A stretch of DNA of 64,000 bases from DASUPK01 sp963695805. GTDB lineage: Bacteria > Actinomycetota > Thermoleophilia > Solirubrobacterales > 70-9. The notes below the pieces were generated by a model. That model was not told the DNA's origin, did not search any database, and worked only from the letters and a program-made list of their open reading frames with translations. The stretch's first letter is position 1. Each line of letters opens with the position of its first letter. Positions 1-7,176 of the stretch are shown piece by piece. The position numbers were made by a program, and so were the translations under genes. The DNA lies in NCBI GenBank assembly GCA_963695805.1, contig CAVOHV010000005.1:1-64000 (forward strand). Reading direction: 5' to 3'.

Positions 1-888
1 GTCGAGCGTCGCGGCCGGATCGAGCGGACCGATGTCACCTTCCCGTCCGAGGGAGCGCTGCGGGATGCGATCGAGAGGATCCTGACGCCGCTGGGGCGCC
101 GGGTCGACGAGCTCAGTCCGATGGTGGATGCAAGGCTCGAGGACGGGTCTCGGGTGCACGTCGTGATCCCGCCGCTCGCCGTCGACGGCCCGACGATGTC
201 GATCCGCCGCTTCTCGGCCGTGCGCCCCGGCCCGCGGGAGCTGGTCGAGCTGGGCACGCTCACCGAGGAGCTCCACGACCAGCTCTGTGCCGCGGTCGGG
301 GCGCGGCGCAGCATCCTGGTGAGCGGCGGGACCGGATCGGGCAAGACGACGCTGCTCAATGCGCTGTCGGGCTTCATCGATCCGGAAGAGCGCGTGATCA
401 CGATCGAGGACGCCGCAGAGCTTCGCCTGCGCCAGCCGCACGTCGTGCGGCTCGAAAGCCGGCCGTCCAACGTCGAGGGGCGCGGCCGCGTCACCATCCG
501 CGAGCTGCTGCGCGGGGCACTGAGAATGCGCCCCGACCGGATCGTGATCGGTGAGGTGCGAGGAGGCGAGGCGCTCGATCTGCTGATGGCGCTCAACACC
601 GGCCACGAGGGCGCCCTCTCGACGGTTCACGCGAACTCCCCCGACGACGCGCTCAGGCGCGTGGAGACCCTGGCCCTGATGGCCGGCGTCGGGCTGCCGC
701 ACGAGGCGATCCGCGATCAGCTTGGGCGCGGTCTCGACCTGGTCATCCACCTCGCTCGTCTCAGCGACGGCTCGCGCCGCGTCGTCGAGGTCGCGGAGGT
801 GGTCAGGGCGGCCGGGTCCGTCGGGGTTCGTGGCCTGTTCAGGCTCGGCACCGAGACGGAGGGAGGCGTATGGGCCCGGCGCCCCTGA
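1..888 (+). CDS. tadA: Tad/Flp pilus assembly ATPase TadA (CpaF family), 5' end outside window
   Basis: The reading frame is open from base 1, so the start lies upstream; 295 residues are visible. Walker A GGTGSGKTT lies at visible residues 109-117, followed by the acidic RIVIGEVRGGEA segment and the histidine-containing STVHANSP segment, all hallmarks of the CpaF/TadA branch of secretion ATPases. These cytoplasmic hexamers power assembly of Flp-type pili. The stop overlaps the start of tadB (870), and tadC follows, giving the usual tadA-tadB-tadC operon. In actinobacteria this module is often a tight-adherence or DNA-uptake pilus; which applies here cannot be seen because no pilin gene is in the window. 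Confidence 0.93.
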   Translation, partial: VERRGRIERTDVTFPSEGALRDAIERILTPLGRRVDELSPMVDARLEDGSRVHVVIPPLAVDGPTMSIRRFSAVRPGPRELVELGTLTEELHDQLCAAVGARRSILVSGGTGSGKTTLLNALSGFIDPEERVITIEDAAELRLRQPHVVRLESRPSNVEGRGRVTIRELLRGALRMRPDRIVIGEVRGGEALDLLMALNTGHEGALSTVHANSPDDALRRVETLALMAGVGLPHEAIRDQLGRGLDLVIHLARLSDGSRRVVEVAEVVRAAGSVGVRGLFRLGTETEGGVWARRP

Positions 889-1718
889 TCGCACTCGCTG
901 CGCTGGCCGGCGGGCTCGTCGCCGTGGCAATCCGCGAGGCGATCCTCTCGGCTCCCCGGGCCGTGGAGTGGCTGTGCGAGTCGGTCGAGCCCCTGCGGCG
1001 CATCGCGAGCGAGGGTCATGTGCCAAGCGCGGAGGAGCAGCGGCGGCTCGCGCTGCTCGGCAGCGCCTCGATCGCCGCTCTGGCGGTCCTGATCACAGGT
1101 CCCGGGCCGTGGGCGGTGGCCGCCGCGGCCGGCCCGTGGTGCGTCGGGGCGATCGTCGCGAGAAGGAGCGAGGGCTACCGGCGAGCGGTCGAGCGCTCGG
1201 TCCCGGATATCGCCTTGGCGATCGCGGACGCAATCTCCGGCGGCCATTCGGTGCGGGGCGCGCTGGCGGCCGCCTCGGAGTCACTCGAGGGGCCGTCGGC
1301 CGCTGAGCTCAAGCGGGTGGCGGCCGATCTTGAGCTCGGCGCTTCCACCGTCGTCGCTCTCGAGGGAATGCGCAGCAGGGTCCGCTCGGAACGGGTGGAC
1401 TCCCTCTCGACGGCGTTGCTCAGCCAGCAGGTGGCCGGTGGCGACGTGGCCGCCCTGATGCGACGGTTGGCTGCGGCGGCCGCCGAGCGCGACCGGGTCG
1501 ACGATGAGGCCCGGGCCGCCACCACGCAGGCGCGATTCACTGGGCTTCTGGTGGTCGCGCTGCCGGCCGGGGCGGCGCTGTTCGCCGAGCTTCTGCAACC
1601 CGGATTCATCTCGCGGGTGATGGGCGAGCCCGCGTCGGCAGCGATGCTCGTCGCGGCCGCGAGTCTGCAGGTGCTGGGGTTCGCTGTGATCAGGCGACTC
1701 GGAAGGCCGTCGGGGTGA
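870..1718 (+). CDS. tadB: Tad pilus inner-membrane platform protein TadB
   Basis: 282 residues. ATG at 870 overlaps the tadA stop by 19 bp, implying translational coupling. An N-terminal hydrophobic helix and a second membrane segment around residues 68-95 precede a cytoplasmic type II secretion F-like domain (near ISGGHSVRGALAAASESL), then two C-terminal hydrophobic segments (FTGLLVVALPAGAALFAELL and the last 30 residues). This layout is typical of the GspF/TadB platform that couples the ATPase to pilin extraction. The family call rests on topology and position between tadA and tadC; the TadB/TadC order follows convention. Confidence 0.85.
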   Translation: MGPAPLIALAALAGGLVAVAIREAILSAPRAVEWLCESVEPLRRIASEGHVPSAEEQRRLALLGSASIAALAVLITGPGPWAVAAAAGPWCVGAIVARRSEGYRRAVERSVPDIALAIADAISGGHSVRGALAAASESLEGPSAAELKRVAADLELGASTVVALEGMRSRVRSERVDSLSTALLSQQVAGGDVAALMRRLAAAAAERDRVDDEARAATTQARFTGLLVVALPAGAALFAELLQPGFISRVMGEPASAAMLVAAASLQVLGFAVIRRLGRPSG

Positions 1719-2563
1719 CGGGGGCGCTCGTTCTCGCCACGCTCGCGTTGCTTCTCGGCCTCGCCGCCGTGAGCCAACTCTTTCCCGGGAAAAGACGCTC
1801 ACCGAGCCCTTCGGCGGGCGCCGATCCGGCACAGGGCATGGTCGACTCGCTGGCCGCCTGGTCGGCGCTCGGGAGCCTCGACGCCCGGCTCGGCCTGTCG
1901 GCCCGGATCGCACGAGCGGGCCTCGCCGACCGGATCGCAGTCGCGTCGCTGCTCGTGGCCAAGGCGGGCGGCGGCCTGGCCGGCGCCCTCTGGGCCATGG
2001 TGCTCGCGCCCGCGGCGCCGAGCCGCCTCGCCTGGATCATCGTCGCCGCGCTTCCGGCGGCGGGGTTCCTGGGTCCCGACGCATGGCTGGAGCGCCGAGC
2101 GCAGCGCCGACTTCGGGCGCTGCGCGGCGGGTTGCCCGATGCGCTCGATCTGCTGGCCGTCGGCACCGCCGCTGGCCGCAGCCCACTTGCCGGGCTAGCC
2201 GAGCTCGGGAGTGGGGAGGGGCCGCTGGCGCGCGAGCTCGCCATGCTGTCCGCGGAAAGCTCCTGCGGCCTGGCCCAGAGCGAGGCTCTCGACTCCCTGC
2301 GGCGCCGGGCTCCGGTCCGGGAGGTCGCGGCGATGTGCGGGGTGATCGAGCGCTCGCGGCGCTACGGATCGCCGCTCTCGGACCGGCTTCGTGAGCAGGC
2401 GACGGCACTCCGCGGCGTTCAGCGCCGCCGGATCGAGGAGGAGGCGGCCCGTGCCGCGCCCAAGATCCAGCTCGCGGTCGCCCTGCTGCTCGTTCCCTCG
2501 GTCCTCTTGATGATCGCCGCCGGCCTGCTCGCCAACATCGACCGCTTCATGGCCGGGTTTTGA
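1715..2563 (+). CDS. tadC: Tad pilus inner-membrane platform protein TadC
   Basis: 282 residues, GTG start overlapping the tadB stop by 4 bp. An N-terminal membrane helix (ALVLATLALLLGLAAVSQLF) is followed by further hydrophobic segments near residues 75-115, a helical F-domain (LPDALDLLAVGTAAGRSPLAGL region) and a C-terminal hydrophobic stretch ending IDRFMAGF. It is the second platform subunit, paralogous to TadB, expected to form the inner-membrane base with it. It is the last gene of the operon on this strand; the next gene is convergent one base beyond its stop. Confidence 0.82.
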   Translation: MTGALVLATLALLLGLAAVSQLFPGKRRSPSPSAGADPAQGMVDSLAAWSALGSLDARLGLSARIARAGLADRIAVASLLVAKAGGGLAGALWAMVLAPAAPSRLAWIIVAALPAAGFLGPDAWLERRAQRRLRALRGGLPDALDLLAVGTAAGRSPLAGLAELGSGEGPLARELAMLSAESSCGLAQSEALDSLRRRAPVREVAAMCGVIERSRRYGSPLSDRLREQATALRGVQRRRIEEEAARAAPKIQLAVALLLVPSVLLMIAAGLLANIDRFMAGF

Positions 2564-2564
2564 C

Positions 2565-2783
2565 CTAGATGAACCGATCCGGGTGGCACCGCAGACAGGC
2601 CCGGAACCCATCACTGCGCGCCGCGGCGGCGGTGCGGTAAAAGCGGACGTTCTCGCGCTTCGGCGTGCGGGCGGGGCAGCCGGGCCGGCAGTAGATGCCG
2701 GTTGACGTCACCGCCGCGAAGAACTCGCCCGCGAGGGTCTCATCCCTGGTCTCCATCGCCCTGTATCGCTGCTCGAAATCCAT
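2565..2783 (-). CDS. Stand-alone Ada metal-binding (N-terminal) domain protein
   Basis: 72 residues. The body matches the zinc-binding N-terminal domain of Ada (methylphosphotriester acceptor): GIYCRPGCPART, then ENVRFYRTAAAARSDGFRACLRC, giving the four cysteines CxxxC...CxxC and the family's RENVRFY core. Full-length Ada or Ada-AlkA proteins continue into an AraC-type HTH and a methyltransferase or glycosylase domain; here the ORF stops right after CLRCHPDRFI, two bases from the convergent tadC stop. A strong AAGGAG ribosome site lies about 9 nt before the ATG, so it looks translated rather than dead. It may be an intact mini-protein or a gene whose 3' part was lost. Confidence 0.8.
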   Translation of the reverse strand: MDFEQRYRAMETRDETLAGEFFAAVTSTGIYCRPGCPARTPKRENVRFYRTAAAARSDGFRACLRCHPDRFI

Positions 2784-2919
2784 CTGCGGGTCTCCTTCCG
2801 CTCTGCTTCCGCCGATGAAACGCCCGGAGGAGCCGGCTTGTGACAGGTGATCACCGCCCGAAACGAATCGGCTCGAACTCGGTCATCGGGGGGCTGGAAG
2901 GGTGTGCCCGATCCCTCCC

Positions 2920-2941
2920 TCCTGCAACCGCCCTTGCAGGA
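2920..2941. repeat. Perfect 8-bp inverted repeat with 6-nt loop
   Basis: TCCTGCAA, loop CCGCCC, TTGCAGGA. No T-run follows on either strand. Function unknown; could be a small RNA hairpin or protein site. Confidence 0.5.
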
Positions 2942-2964
2942 AGTGGCCGCCTCGCGGTCCAAAC

Positions 2965-2976
2965 GGGCGATCGCCC
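2965..2976. repeat. 12-bp perfect palindrome
   Basis: GGGCGATCGCCC, in the gap between the Ada-domain gene and mraZ. Reads the same on both strands; possible protein-binding site, otherwise unexplained. Confidence 0.4.
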
Positions 2977-3078
2977 CGATCGCCGCAAACCGCATCGGAA
3001 TGCCGTTTTCAGGCCCTCCGGGGACCGGGTAGCAATTCCGTCCGACGGATCGAGTCAAATTCCGCCGGCCACGATGTG

Positions 3079-3107
3079 TTGCAAAGTGGGTCAGAGTGGG
3101 TTAGCGT
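3079..3107 (+). promoter_or_regulatory. Candidate mraZ operon promoter
   Basis: TTGCAA (3079-3084), a 17-bp spacer, then TAGCGT (3102-3107). It is the best -35/-10 pair upstream of mraZ and would start transcription near 3114. It is interleaved with the tandem MraZ-type boxes. Confidence 0.5.
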
Positions 3108-3112
3108 GGCGA
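3083..3112 (+). promoter_or_regulatory. Three tandem MraZ-type boxes, 10-bp period
   Basis: AAAGTGGG, AGAGTGGG and AGCGTGGC have their GTGG cores at 3086, 3096 and 3106, exactly one helical turn apart. Tandem GTGG repeats upstream of mraZ are the known operator of the MraZ repressor. Their position over the -35/-10 region fits autoregulation of the dcw cluster. Confidence 0.7.
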
Positions 3113-3125
3113 CCAAGAGTTGGTC
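3111..3125. repeat. Inverted repeat at predicted mraZ transcription start
   Basis: GACCAA-gag-TTGGTC, perfect 6-bp arms with a 3-nt centre, directly after the third MraZ-type box. Could be an operator or a 5'-end hairpin. Confidence 0.4.
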
Positions 3126-3128
3126 ATA

Positions 3129-3171
3129 GGGCCGGGGTGATGAGGCTCCTCCCACCTCACCACCCCGGCCC
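3129..3171 (+). promoter_or_regulatory. Long hairpin in the mraZ leader
   Basis: Arms 3129-3145 and 3155-3171 pair over 17 bp with one A/C mismatch around a 9-nt loop. It lies between the promoter and the mraZ ribosome site (GGAGAGG at 3204-3210). No T-run follows, so it is a leader structure rather than a classic terminator. Confidence 0.6.
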
Positions 3172-3219
3172 GCTCCGAACCAGGGGAAGCCAACTCAATC
3201 TTCGGAGAGGAAGCCCACC

Positions 3220-3666
3220 TTGTCGTTTCTCGGTCAGTACGAGCACAACCTCGATGCGAAGGACCGTCTCACGGTCCCGTCGAGGTTCCGCGCGGCGCTC
3301 GCCGATGGAGTCGTTCTCGCCAAGGGACTCGAACCCTCCGTCTGGGTGTTCGCGCCCGCGGGCTACCAGCGCTTCACCCAGCAGTTCCTCGGCAAGACCA
3401 ATCCCCTCGGCAGGCAGGGTCGGATGATGCGCCGCCACTTTCACGGCGGCGCCTTCGACGACACCCTCGACTCGGCGGGCCGCATCCGGCTGCCGAAGAA
3501 GCTGATCGAGCACGCCGGCCTGGGGGAGGGTCCCTGCGTGGTCCTTGGCTCCGACGACTGGTTCGAGATCTGGAACGCCGAGCGCTGGGCCGCCTACGAG
3601 AAGGAAATGGACGAGGAGGTCTCCGACGTCGCGGAGAACCTCTCCGAGGACGAGCGAGGAGGCTGA
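3220..3666 (+). CDS. mraZ: Transcriptional regulator MraZ
   Basis: 148 residues, close to the family's usual length. TTG start chosen because GGAGAGG sits 9 nt upstream and the protein opens with the family motif FLGQYEHNLDAKDRLTVPSRFR. A second AbrB-like half carries DSAGRIRLPKKL. MraZ is a ring-forming DNA-binding protein that represses its own dcw operon by binding tandem GTGG boxes; three such boxes lie upstream at 3083-3112. First gene of the division and cell-wall cluster; rsmH follows after one base. Confidence 0.95.
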   Translation: MSFLGQYEHNLDAKDRLTVPSRFRAALADGVVLAKGLEPSVWVFAPAGYQRFTQQFLGKTNPLGRQGRMMRRHFHGGAFDDTLDSAGRIRLPKKLIEHAGLGEGPCVVLGSDDWFEIWNAERWAAYEKEMDEEVSDVAENLSEDERGG

Positions 3667-3667
3667 G

Positions 3668-4672
3668 ATGGCGGGCACCGCAACTCATCGCGCAGTGGGA
3701 TCCCTTGCCGAGTCAGCGAACCTTACGTACGTGCCCAAGGATCACGAACCCGTCCTCGCCGAGGAGCTGATCGACCTGCTCGACCCCCGCCCGGGCGAGA
3801 CCTTCGTCGACTGCACCTTCGGCGGCGGTGGCCACGCGCGCCTGATCGCAGAGCGGCTCGGATCCGACGGCGAGCTGATCGCCGTCGACCGCGACCCCAC
3901 TTCGGAGGAGCGCTGGCGGGAGTTCGCCGCTGACGCGCCCACCCGGGCCCGTTTCCTGCGCGCCGACTTCGTTGCGGCCCTCGAGGGATTGCGGGGCGAG
4001 GGTGTCCGGCCCGATGGCATCGTCTTCGACCTCGGCATGTCCTCGATGCAGGTGGACGCCTGGGAGCGTGGCTTCTCCTACTCCTACGACGCGCCCCTCG
4101 ACATGCGGATGGACCCAACCCAGAGCCTGTCGGCCGCGACCGTCGTCAACGATTGGCCCCAGGACCGCCTGGCTCGCGCGATCCGCGAGTTCGGCGAAGA
4201 ACGCCGAGCCGGCTCCATCGCCCGTGAGATCGTCAAGCGCCGACCGATCGAGACGACCTCGCAGCTGGTCACCGCGATCAAGGCCGCGATTCCGCCCTCC
4301 GAGCGCTTCGGGCGTGGGCATCCGGCCAAGCGCACCTTCCAGGCCATCCGGATCGCGGTGAACGGTGAGCTCGAGTCGCTCGACCGTGCGCTGCCGCTCG
4401 CCTGGGACATCCTCAGGGTCGGCGGGCGTCTCGGCGGGATCTCGTTCCACTCGCTCGAGGACCGGCGGGTCAAGCGCTTCCTCGCCGACCGCGCCCGCGG
4501 CTGCGTCTGTCCGCCCGAGCTCCCGGTCTGCGTCTGCGGGCGTGAGCCCGAGGCCGACCTGCTCACCAAGCGCGCCGTCTCACCGGGCGCCGAGGAGCTC
4601 GAGCGGAACCCGCGCGCCGGTTCGGCCCATCTGCGAGCGGCGCTCAAGATCCGCGAGGAGGAAGGGAACTGA
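3668..4672 (+). CDS. rsmH: 16S rRNA (cytosine-1402-N4)-methyltransferase RsmH
   Basis: 334 residues from the ATG one base after the mraZ stop; an upstream in-frame start at 3545 would overlap mraZ and only add shadow sequence. KDHEPVLAEELIDLL and the SAM-binding VDCTFGGGGHA motif open the domain; FDLGMSSMQVD, KRTFQAIRIAVN and the C-terminal GISFHSLEDRRVKRF motif follow, all diagnostic of RsmH (MraW). It methylates the ribosomal decoding site and is nearly always second in dcw clusters. The stop overlaps the ftsL-like start. Confidence 0.96.
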   Translation: MAGTATHRAVGSLAESANLTYVPKDHEPVLAEELIDLLDPRPGETFVDCTFGGGGHARLIAERLGSDGELIAVDRDPTSEERWREFAADAPTRARFLRADFVAALEGLRGEGVRPDGIVFDLGMSSMQVDAWERGFSYSYDAPLDMRMDPTQSLSAATVVNDWPQDRLARAIREFGEERRAGSIAREIVKRRPIETTSQLVTAIKAAIPPSERFGRGHPAKRTFQAIRIAVNGELESLDRALPLAWDILRVGGRLGGISFHSLEDRRVKRFLADRARGCVCPPELPVCVCGREPEADLLTKRAVSPGAEELERNPRAGSAHLRAALKIREEEGN

Positions 4673-5505
4673 TGGAGGCGGCAACGGCACGCACCGCTCC
4701 CGCCGCGAGACCCGCGCCGCGGACCAAGCCGCGTCGGAAGGCGCCACACAGGACGGGTCGCTCCTCGGCTTCGCCTGCGGAGCGCCCTCGCACCAAGCGG
4801 CGAGCGCGCCCGGCCAGGTCTTCAGCGAGGGCCCAGCAGGCCCCGGCGGGCAGGTTGATTCGTCCCGCGATGGCGGGCGCAGCGCTCTTCCCGCAGGCCG
4901 CGATGCGCAGCGCGGGCGCGGTCCGCGACTTCTCGGACTCGAGCCTGATCGTCCGCCTGACACGGGGTCGCGGTTGGATCGCCGTGCTCTGCGCGCTGCT
5001 CGGCGGAATCGTCGCCCTCAACGTGCTCAGCCTCAGCCTCACCGCGGGCTCCGGCCGCACCTCGCTGGAGATCGACGAGCTGAAGACCCAGGTCTCCGGG
5101 CTCCAGGCCCAGATCGAGGAGAAGCTCTCCGCCAGCAAGGTCGAGGCGGAGGCCTTGAGGCTCGGGCTGGCGAACCCCGACCCCAAGGCGATCACCTTCC
5201 TGAGCGCGTCCGACGCCGACGCCGGGCGCGTGGCGCATCTGCTCGCCACCGACGGCTTCCTCCTGGCGCCCAGCCTGCCGTCGAGCTATCCGGCCCCCGG
5301 GACCTCCTACGCGCCGATTCCGACGACGAGCCCTACCACCACAACCACCCCAACGACCCAAACCACCGCGGCGCCGACGACCACCGTGCCGCCGAGCACC
5401 GCAGAGGCTCCGAGTGGGGCGAGTGCGACCTCGGGCAGTGGGACGTCGACCAGCGGCACCTCGAGCGGATCGTCGACGGCCACGACCGGAGGAGTGGGGC
5501 TCTAG
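4672..5505 (+). CDS. ftsL: FtsL-like septum protein with basic N-terminus and Ser/Thr-rich tail
   Basis: 277 residues, longer than typical FtsL. Residues 1-95 are a cytoplasmic Arg/Pro/Ala-rich region, residues about 100-125 a single membrane helix (WIAVLCALLGGIVALNVLSL), then a coiled coil (IDELKTQVSGLQAQIEEKL), and residues about 215-277 a low-complexity Thr/Ser/Pro tail. Single-pass topology with an external coiled coil, located between rsmH and ftsI, is the FtsL arrangement. FtsL scaffolds FtsQ/FtsB and the septal synthase FtsW-FtsI. Residues 28-41 are encoded by one copy of a palindromic element also found at 31350 and 58304. Sequence similarity alone is weak, as usual for FtsL. Confidence 0.75.
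   Translation: MEAATARTAPAARPAPRTKPRRKAPHRTGRSSASPAERPRTKRRARPARSSARAQQAPAGRLIRPAMAGAALFPQAAMRSAGAVRDFSDSSLIVRLTRGRGWIAVLCALLGGIVALNVLSLSLTAGSGRTSLEIDELKTQVSGLQAQIEEKLSASKVEAEALRLGLANPDPKAITFLSASDADAGRVAHLLATDGFLLAPSLPSSYPAPGTSYAPIPTTSPTTTTTPTTQTTAAPTTTVPPSTAEAPSGASATSGSGTSTSGTSSGSSTATTGGVGL
4753..4792 (+). repeat. Palindromic dispersed element, copy A (inside ftsL)
   Basis: Starts ACGGGT and ends CCCTCGCA. Outer stem GCTCC (4760-4764) with GGAGC (4779-4783); inner stem GGC-TTC-GCC (4767-4775). It matches copies at 31350 and 58304, with paired base changes that preserve both stems. Read in ftsL frame as TGRSSASPAERPR. Confidence 0.65.
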
Positions 5506-5517
5506 GGCCCTGAGGCG

Positions 5518-7176
5518 ATGCGGGGCATCGACCGCCGGCTGGGGGTGCTCTTCTGCGGATTCCTGCTGATCTTCTCGTTCGCGGTCGCGCGCTCGTTCTG
5601 GCTCCAGGGGGTGCGGGGCGGCACCCTGCGGGCCGAGGCACACAGCCAGCAGGTCACGGAGGTGACGGTTCCGGGTCAGCGGGGCCGCGTGCTGGATCGC
5701 AACGGCAAGGTGCTGGCGTCCTCCGAAGATGCAGCCGACGTGATCGCCACTCCGTACCAGGTCAAGAATCCGGGGCAGACGGCTCTCCGGCTGCACGACC
5801 TCCTGGCGGTGCCCACCCCCGACCTGGTCTCCAAGCTCGCCGACCGCAGCTCCGGCTTCGAGTACCTGGCGCGGAAGGTGGACTCGGACACCGCCGCCAC
5901 GATCAAGAACCTCAACATCGCCGGGGTCTCGACGGTGCCGACGAGCCGCCGTCTCTACCCGCAGGGCGAGCTCGCCGCGCAGGTGATCGGTGCGGTCGGG
6001 ACGGACAACCAGGGCCTCACCGGGCTCGAGCATTCCGAGAACGACGCACTCGGCGGAGCGAACGGGGAGCAGGACGTGGTGCACGACGCGATGGGGCGAC
6101 CGCTCCGGATGGACACCGTGAAGCCCGCGAGCGTCGGGGAGGACATCCAGACGACGATCGACGCGGCGATCCAGGGAAAGACCGAGGAGGCCCTCTCGCA
6201 GGCGGCAGAGAACTACGGAGCAAAGGGCGCGACCGCGATCGTCATGAACCCCAACACCGGAGAGGTCCTGGCGATGGCCAACTGGCCGGGCTTCGACCCC
6301 TCCGACCTCCAGGACGCGACCCCTGACGAGCTCGAGAACCGGGCGACCGGCTTCACCTACGAGCCCGGGTCGACCTTCAAGGCCTTCACCGTCGCCTCCG
6401 CGCTCTCCGACCACGTAGTGACGCCGAATTCGAGCTTCTACCTCCCGCCCGAGATCCGCGTCTACGACCGGACCATCGGCGAGGCACATGAGCGCGGGGC
6501 GATCACCCTGACCACCGCCCAGATCCTCGCTCAGTCCTCGAACGTCGGCGCGGTGACGATCGGGATGAAGGAGGGGGCCACGCGGTTCTCGCAGTGGATC
6601 AACCGCTTCGGCTTCGGCCGGCCGACGGGCCTTGACTACCCGGGCGAGGAGCGCGGCATCGTCCCCGACCTGAAGGACTACTCGGGCTCGACCATGGGCA
6701 ACCTGCCGATCGGCCAGGGGCTAGCGGTGACGCCGATGCAGATAGCGACCGCCTACGCGGCGATCGCCAACGGCGGCATCCTGCGGCGCCCCACCCTGAT
6801 CAAGTCGGTCGGCGGGCAGCCGGCGGAGGAAGACGCCGATCCGCACCGGGTGATCAGCCCGCGGGTCGCGGGGCAGCTCCGGCGGATGCTGGAGGGAGTG
6901 CTCGAGCCGGGCGGCACGGCGTCGGCCGTGAGCGTTCCCGGCTACGTGCTGGCGGGCAAGACCGGAACGGCCCAGAAGGTCGAGAACGGCACGTACTCGG
7001 ACACCAAGTACGTCGCCTCATTCGTCGGCTTCGCCCCGGCTCAGCACCCGAAGCTGCTGGTCGCCGTGGTGGTGGACGAGCCGCAGTACGTCCATGTCGG
7101 CGGAGCCGTCGCGGCGCCCGTGTTCGGCCAGATCGCCGCCTTCGCCCTTCCCTACCTGGGCATCTCTCCCAACTAG
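5518..7176 (+). CDS. ftsI: Septal peptidoglycan transpeptidase FtsI (class B PBP)
   Basis: 552 residues. Cytoplasmic N-terminus and one membrane anchor (residues about 9-28), the dimerisation domain (GQRGRVLDRNGKVLASS onwards) and a transpeptidase domain with active-site STFK near residue 285, SSN near 340 and KTGT near 482. It cross-links septal peptidoglycan outside the membrane with FtsW. No C-terminal PASTA domain is present. ATG 12 nt after the ftsL stop. The stop overlaps by 4 bp the convergent hydrolase gene, which interrupts the usual ftsI-murE junction. Confidence 0.95.
   Translation: MRGIDRRLGVLFCGFLLIFSFAVARSFWLQGVRGGTLRAEAHSQQVTEVTVPGQRGRVLDRNGKVLASSEDAADVIATPYQVKNPGQTALRLHDLLAVPTPDLVSKLADRSSGFEYLARKVDSDTAATIKNLNIAGVSTVPTSRRLYPQGELAAQVIGAVGTDNQGLTGLEHSENDALGGANGEQDVVHDAMGRPLRMDTVKPASVGEDIQTTIDAAIQGKTEEALSQAAENYGAKGATAIVMNPNTGEVLAMANWPGFDPSDLQDATPDELENRATGFTYEPGSTFKAFTVASALSDHVVTPNSSFYLPPEIRVYDRTIGEAHERGAITLTTAQILAQSSNVGAVTIGMKEGATRFSQWINRFGFGRPTGLDYPGEERGIVPDLKDYSGSTMGNLPIGQGLAVTPMQIATAYAAIANGGILRRPTLIKSVGGQPAEEDADPHRVISPRVAGQLRRMLEGVLEPGGTASAVSVPGYVLAGKTGTAQKVENGTYSDTKYVASFVGFAPAQHPKLLVAVVVDEPQYVHVGGAVAAPVFGQIAAFALPYLGISPN

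Larger units (their letters stand above)
2784..3078. other. Non-coding stretch upstream of mraZ control region
   Basis: No convincing gene. It holds two symmetric elements described separately (2920-2941 and 2965-2976) and the ribosome site of the Ada-domain gene at its left edge. Overlapping short ORFs here have no recognisable content. Confidence 0.5.

Noticed and set aside
5330..5500. Tandem ACC/ACG-rich repeat in ftsL as a mobile repeat
   Set aside because: Simple Thr/Ser/Pro codon runs of a low-complexity protein tail, not a structured DNA repeat.
4822..6489. 555-residue minus-strand ORF
   Set aside because: Antisense shadow of ftsL and ftsI; high-G+C codon bias opens the opposite frame and no protein motif is present.
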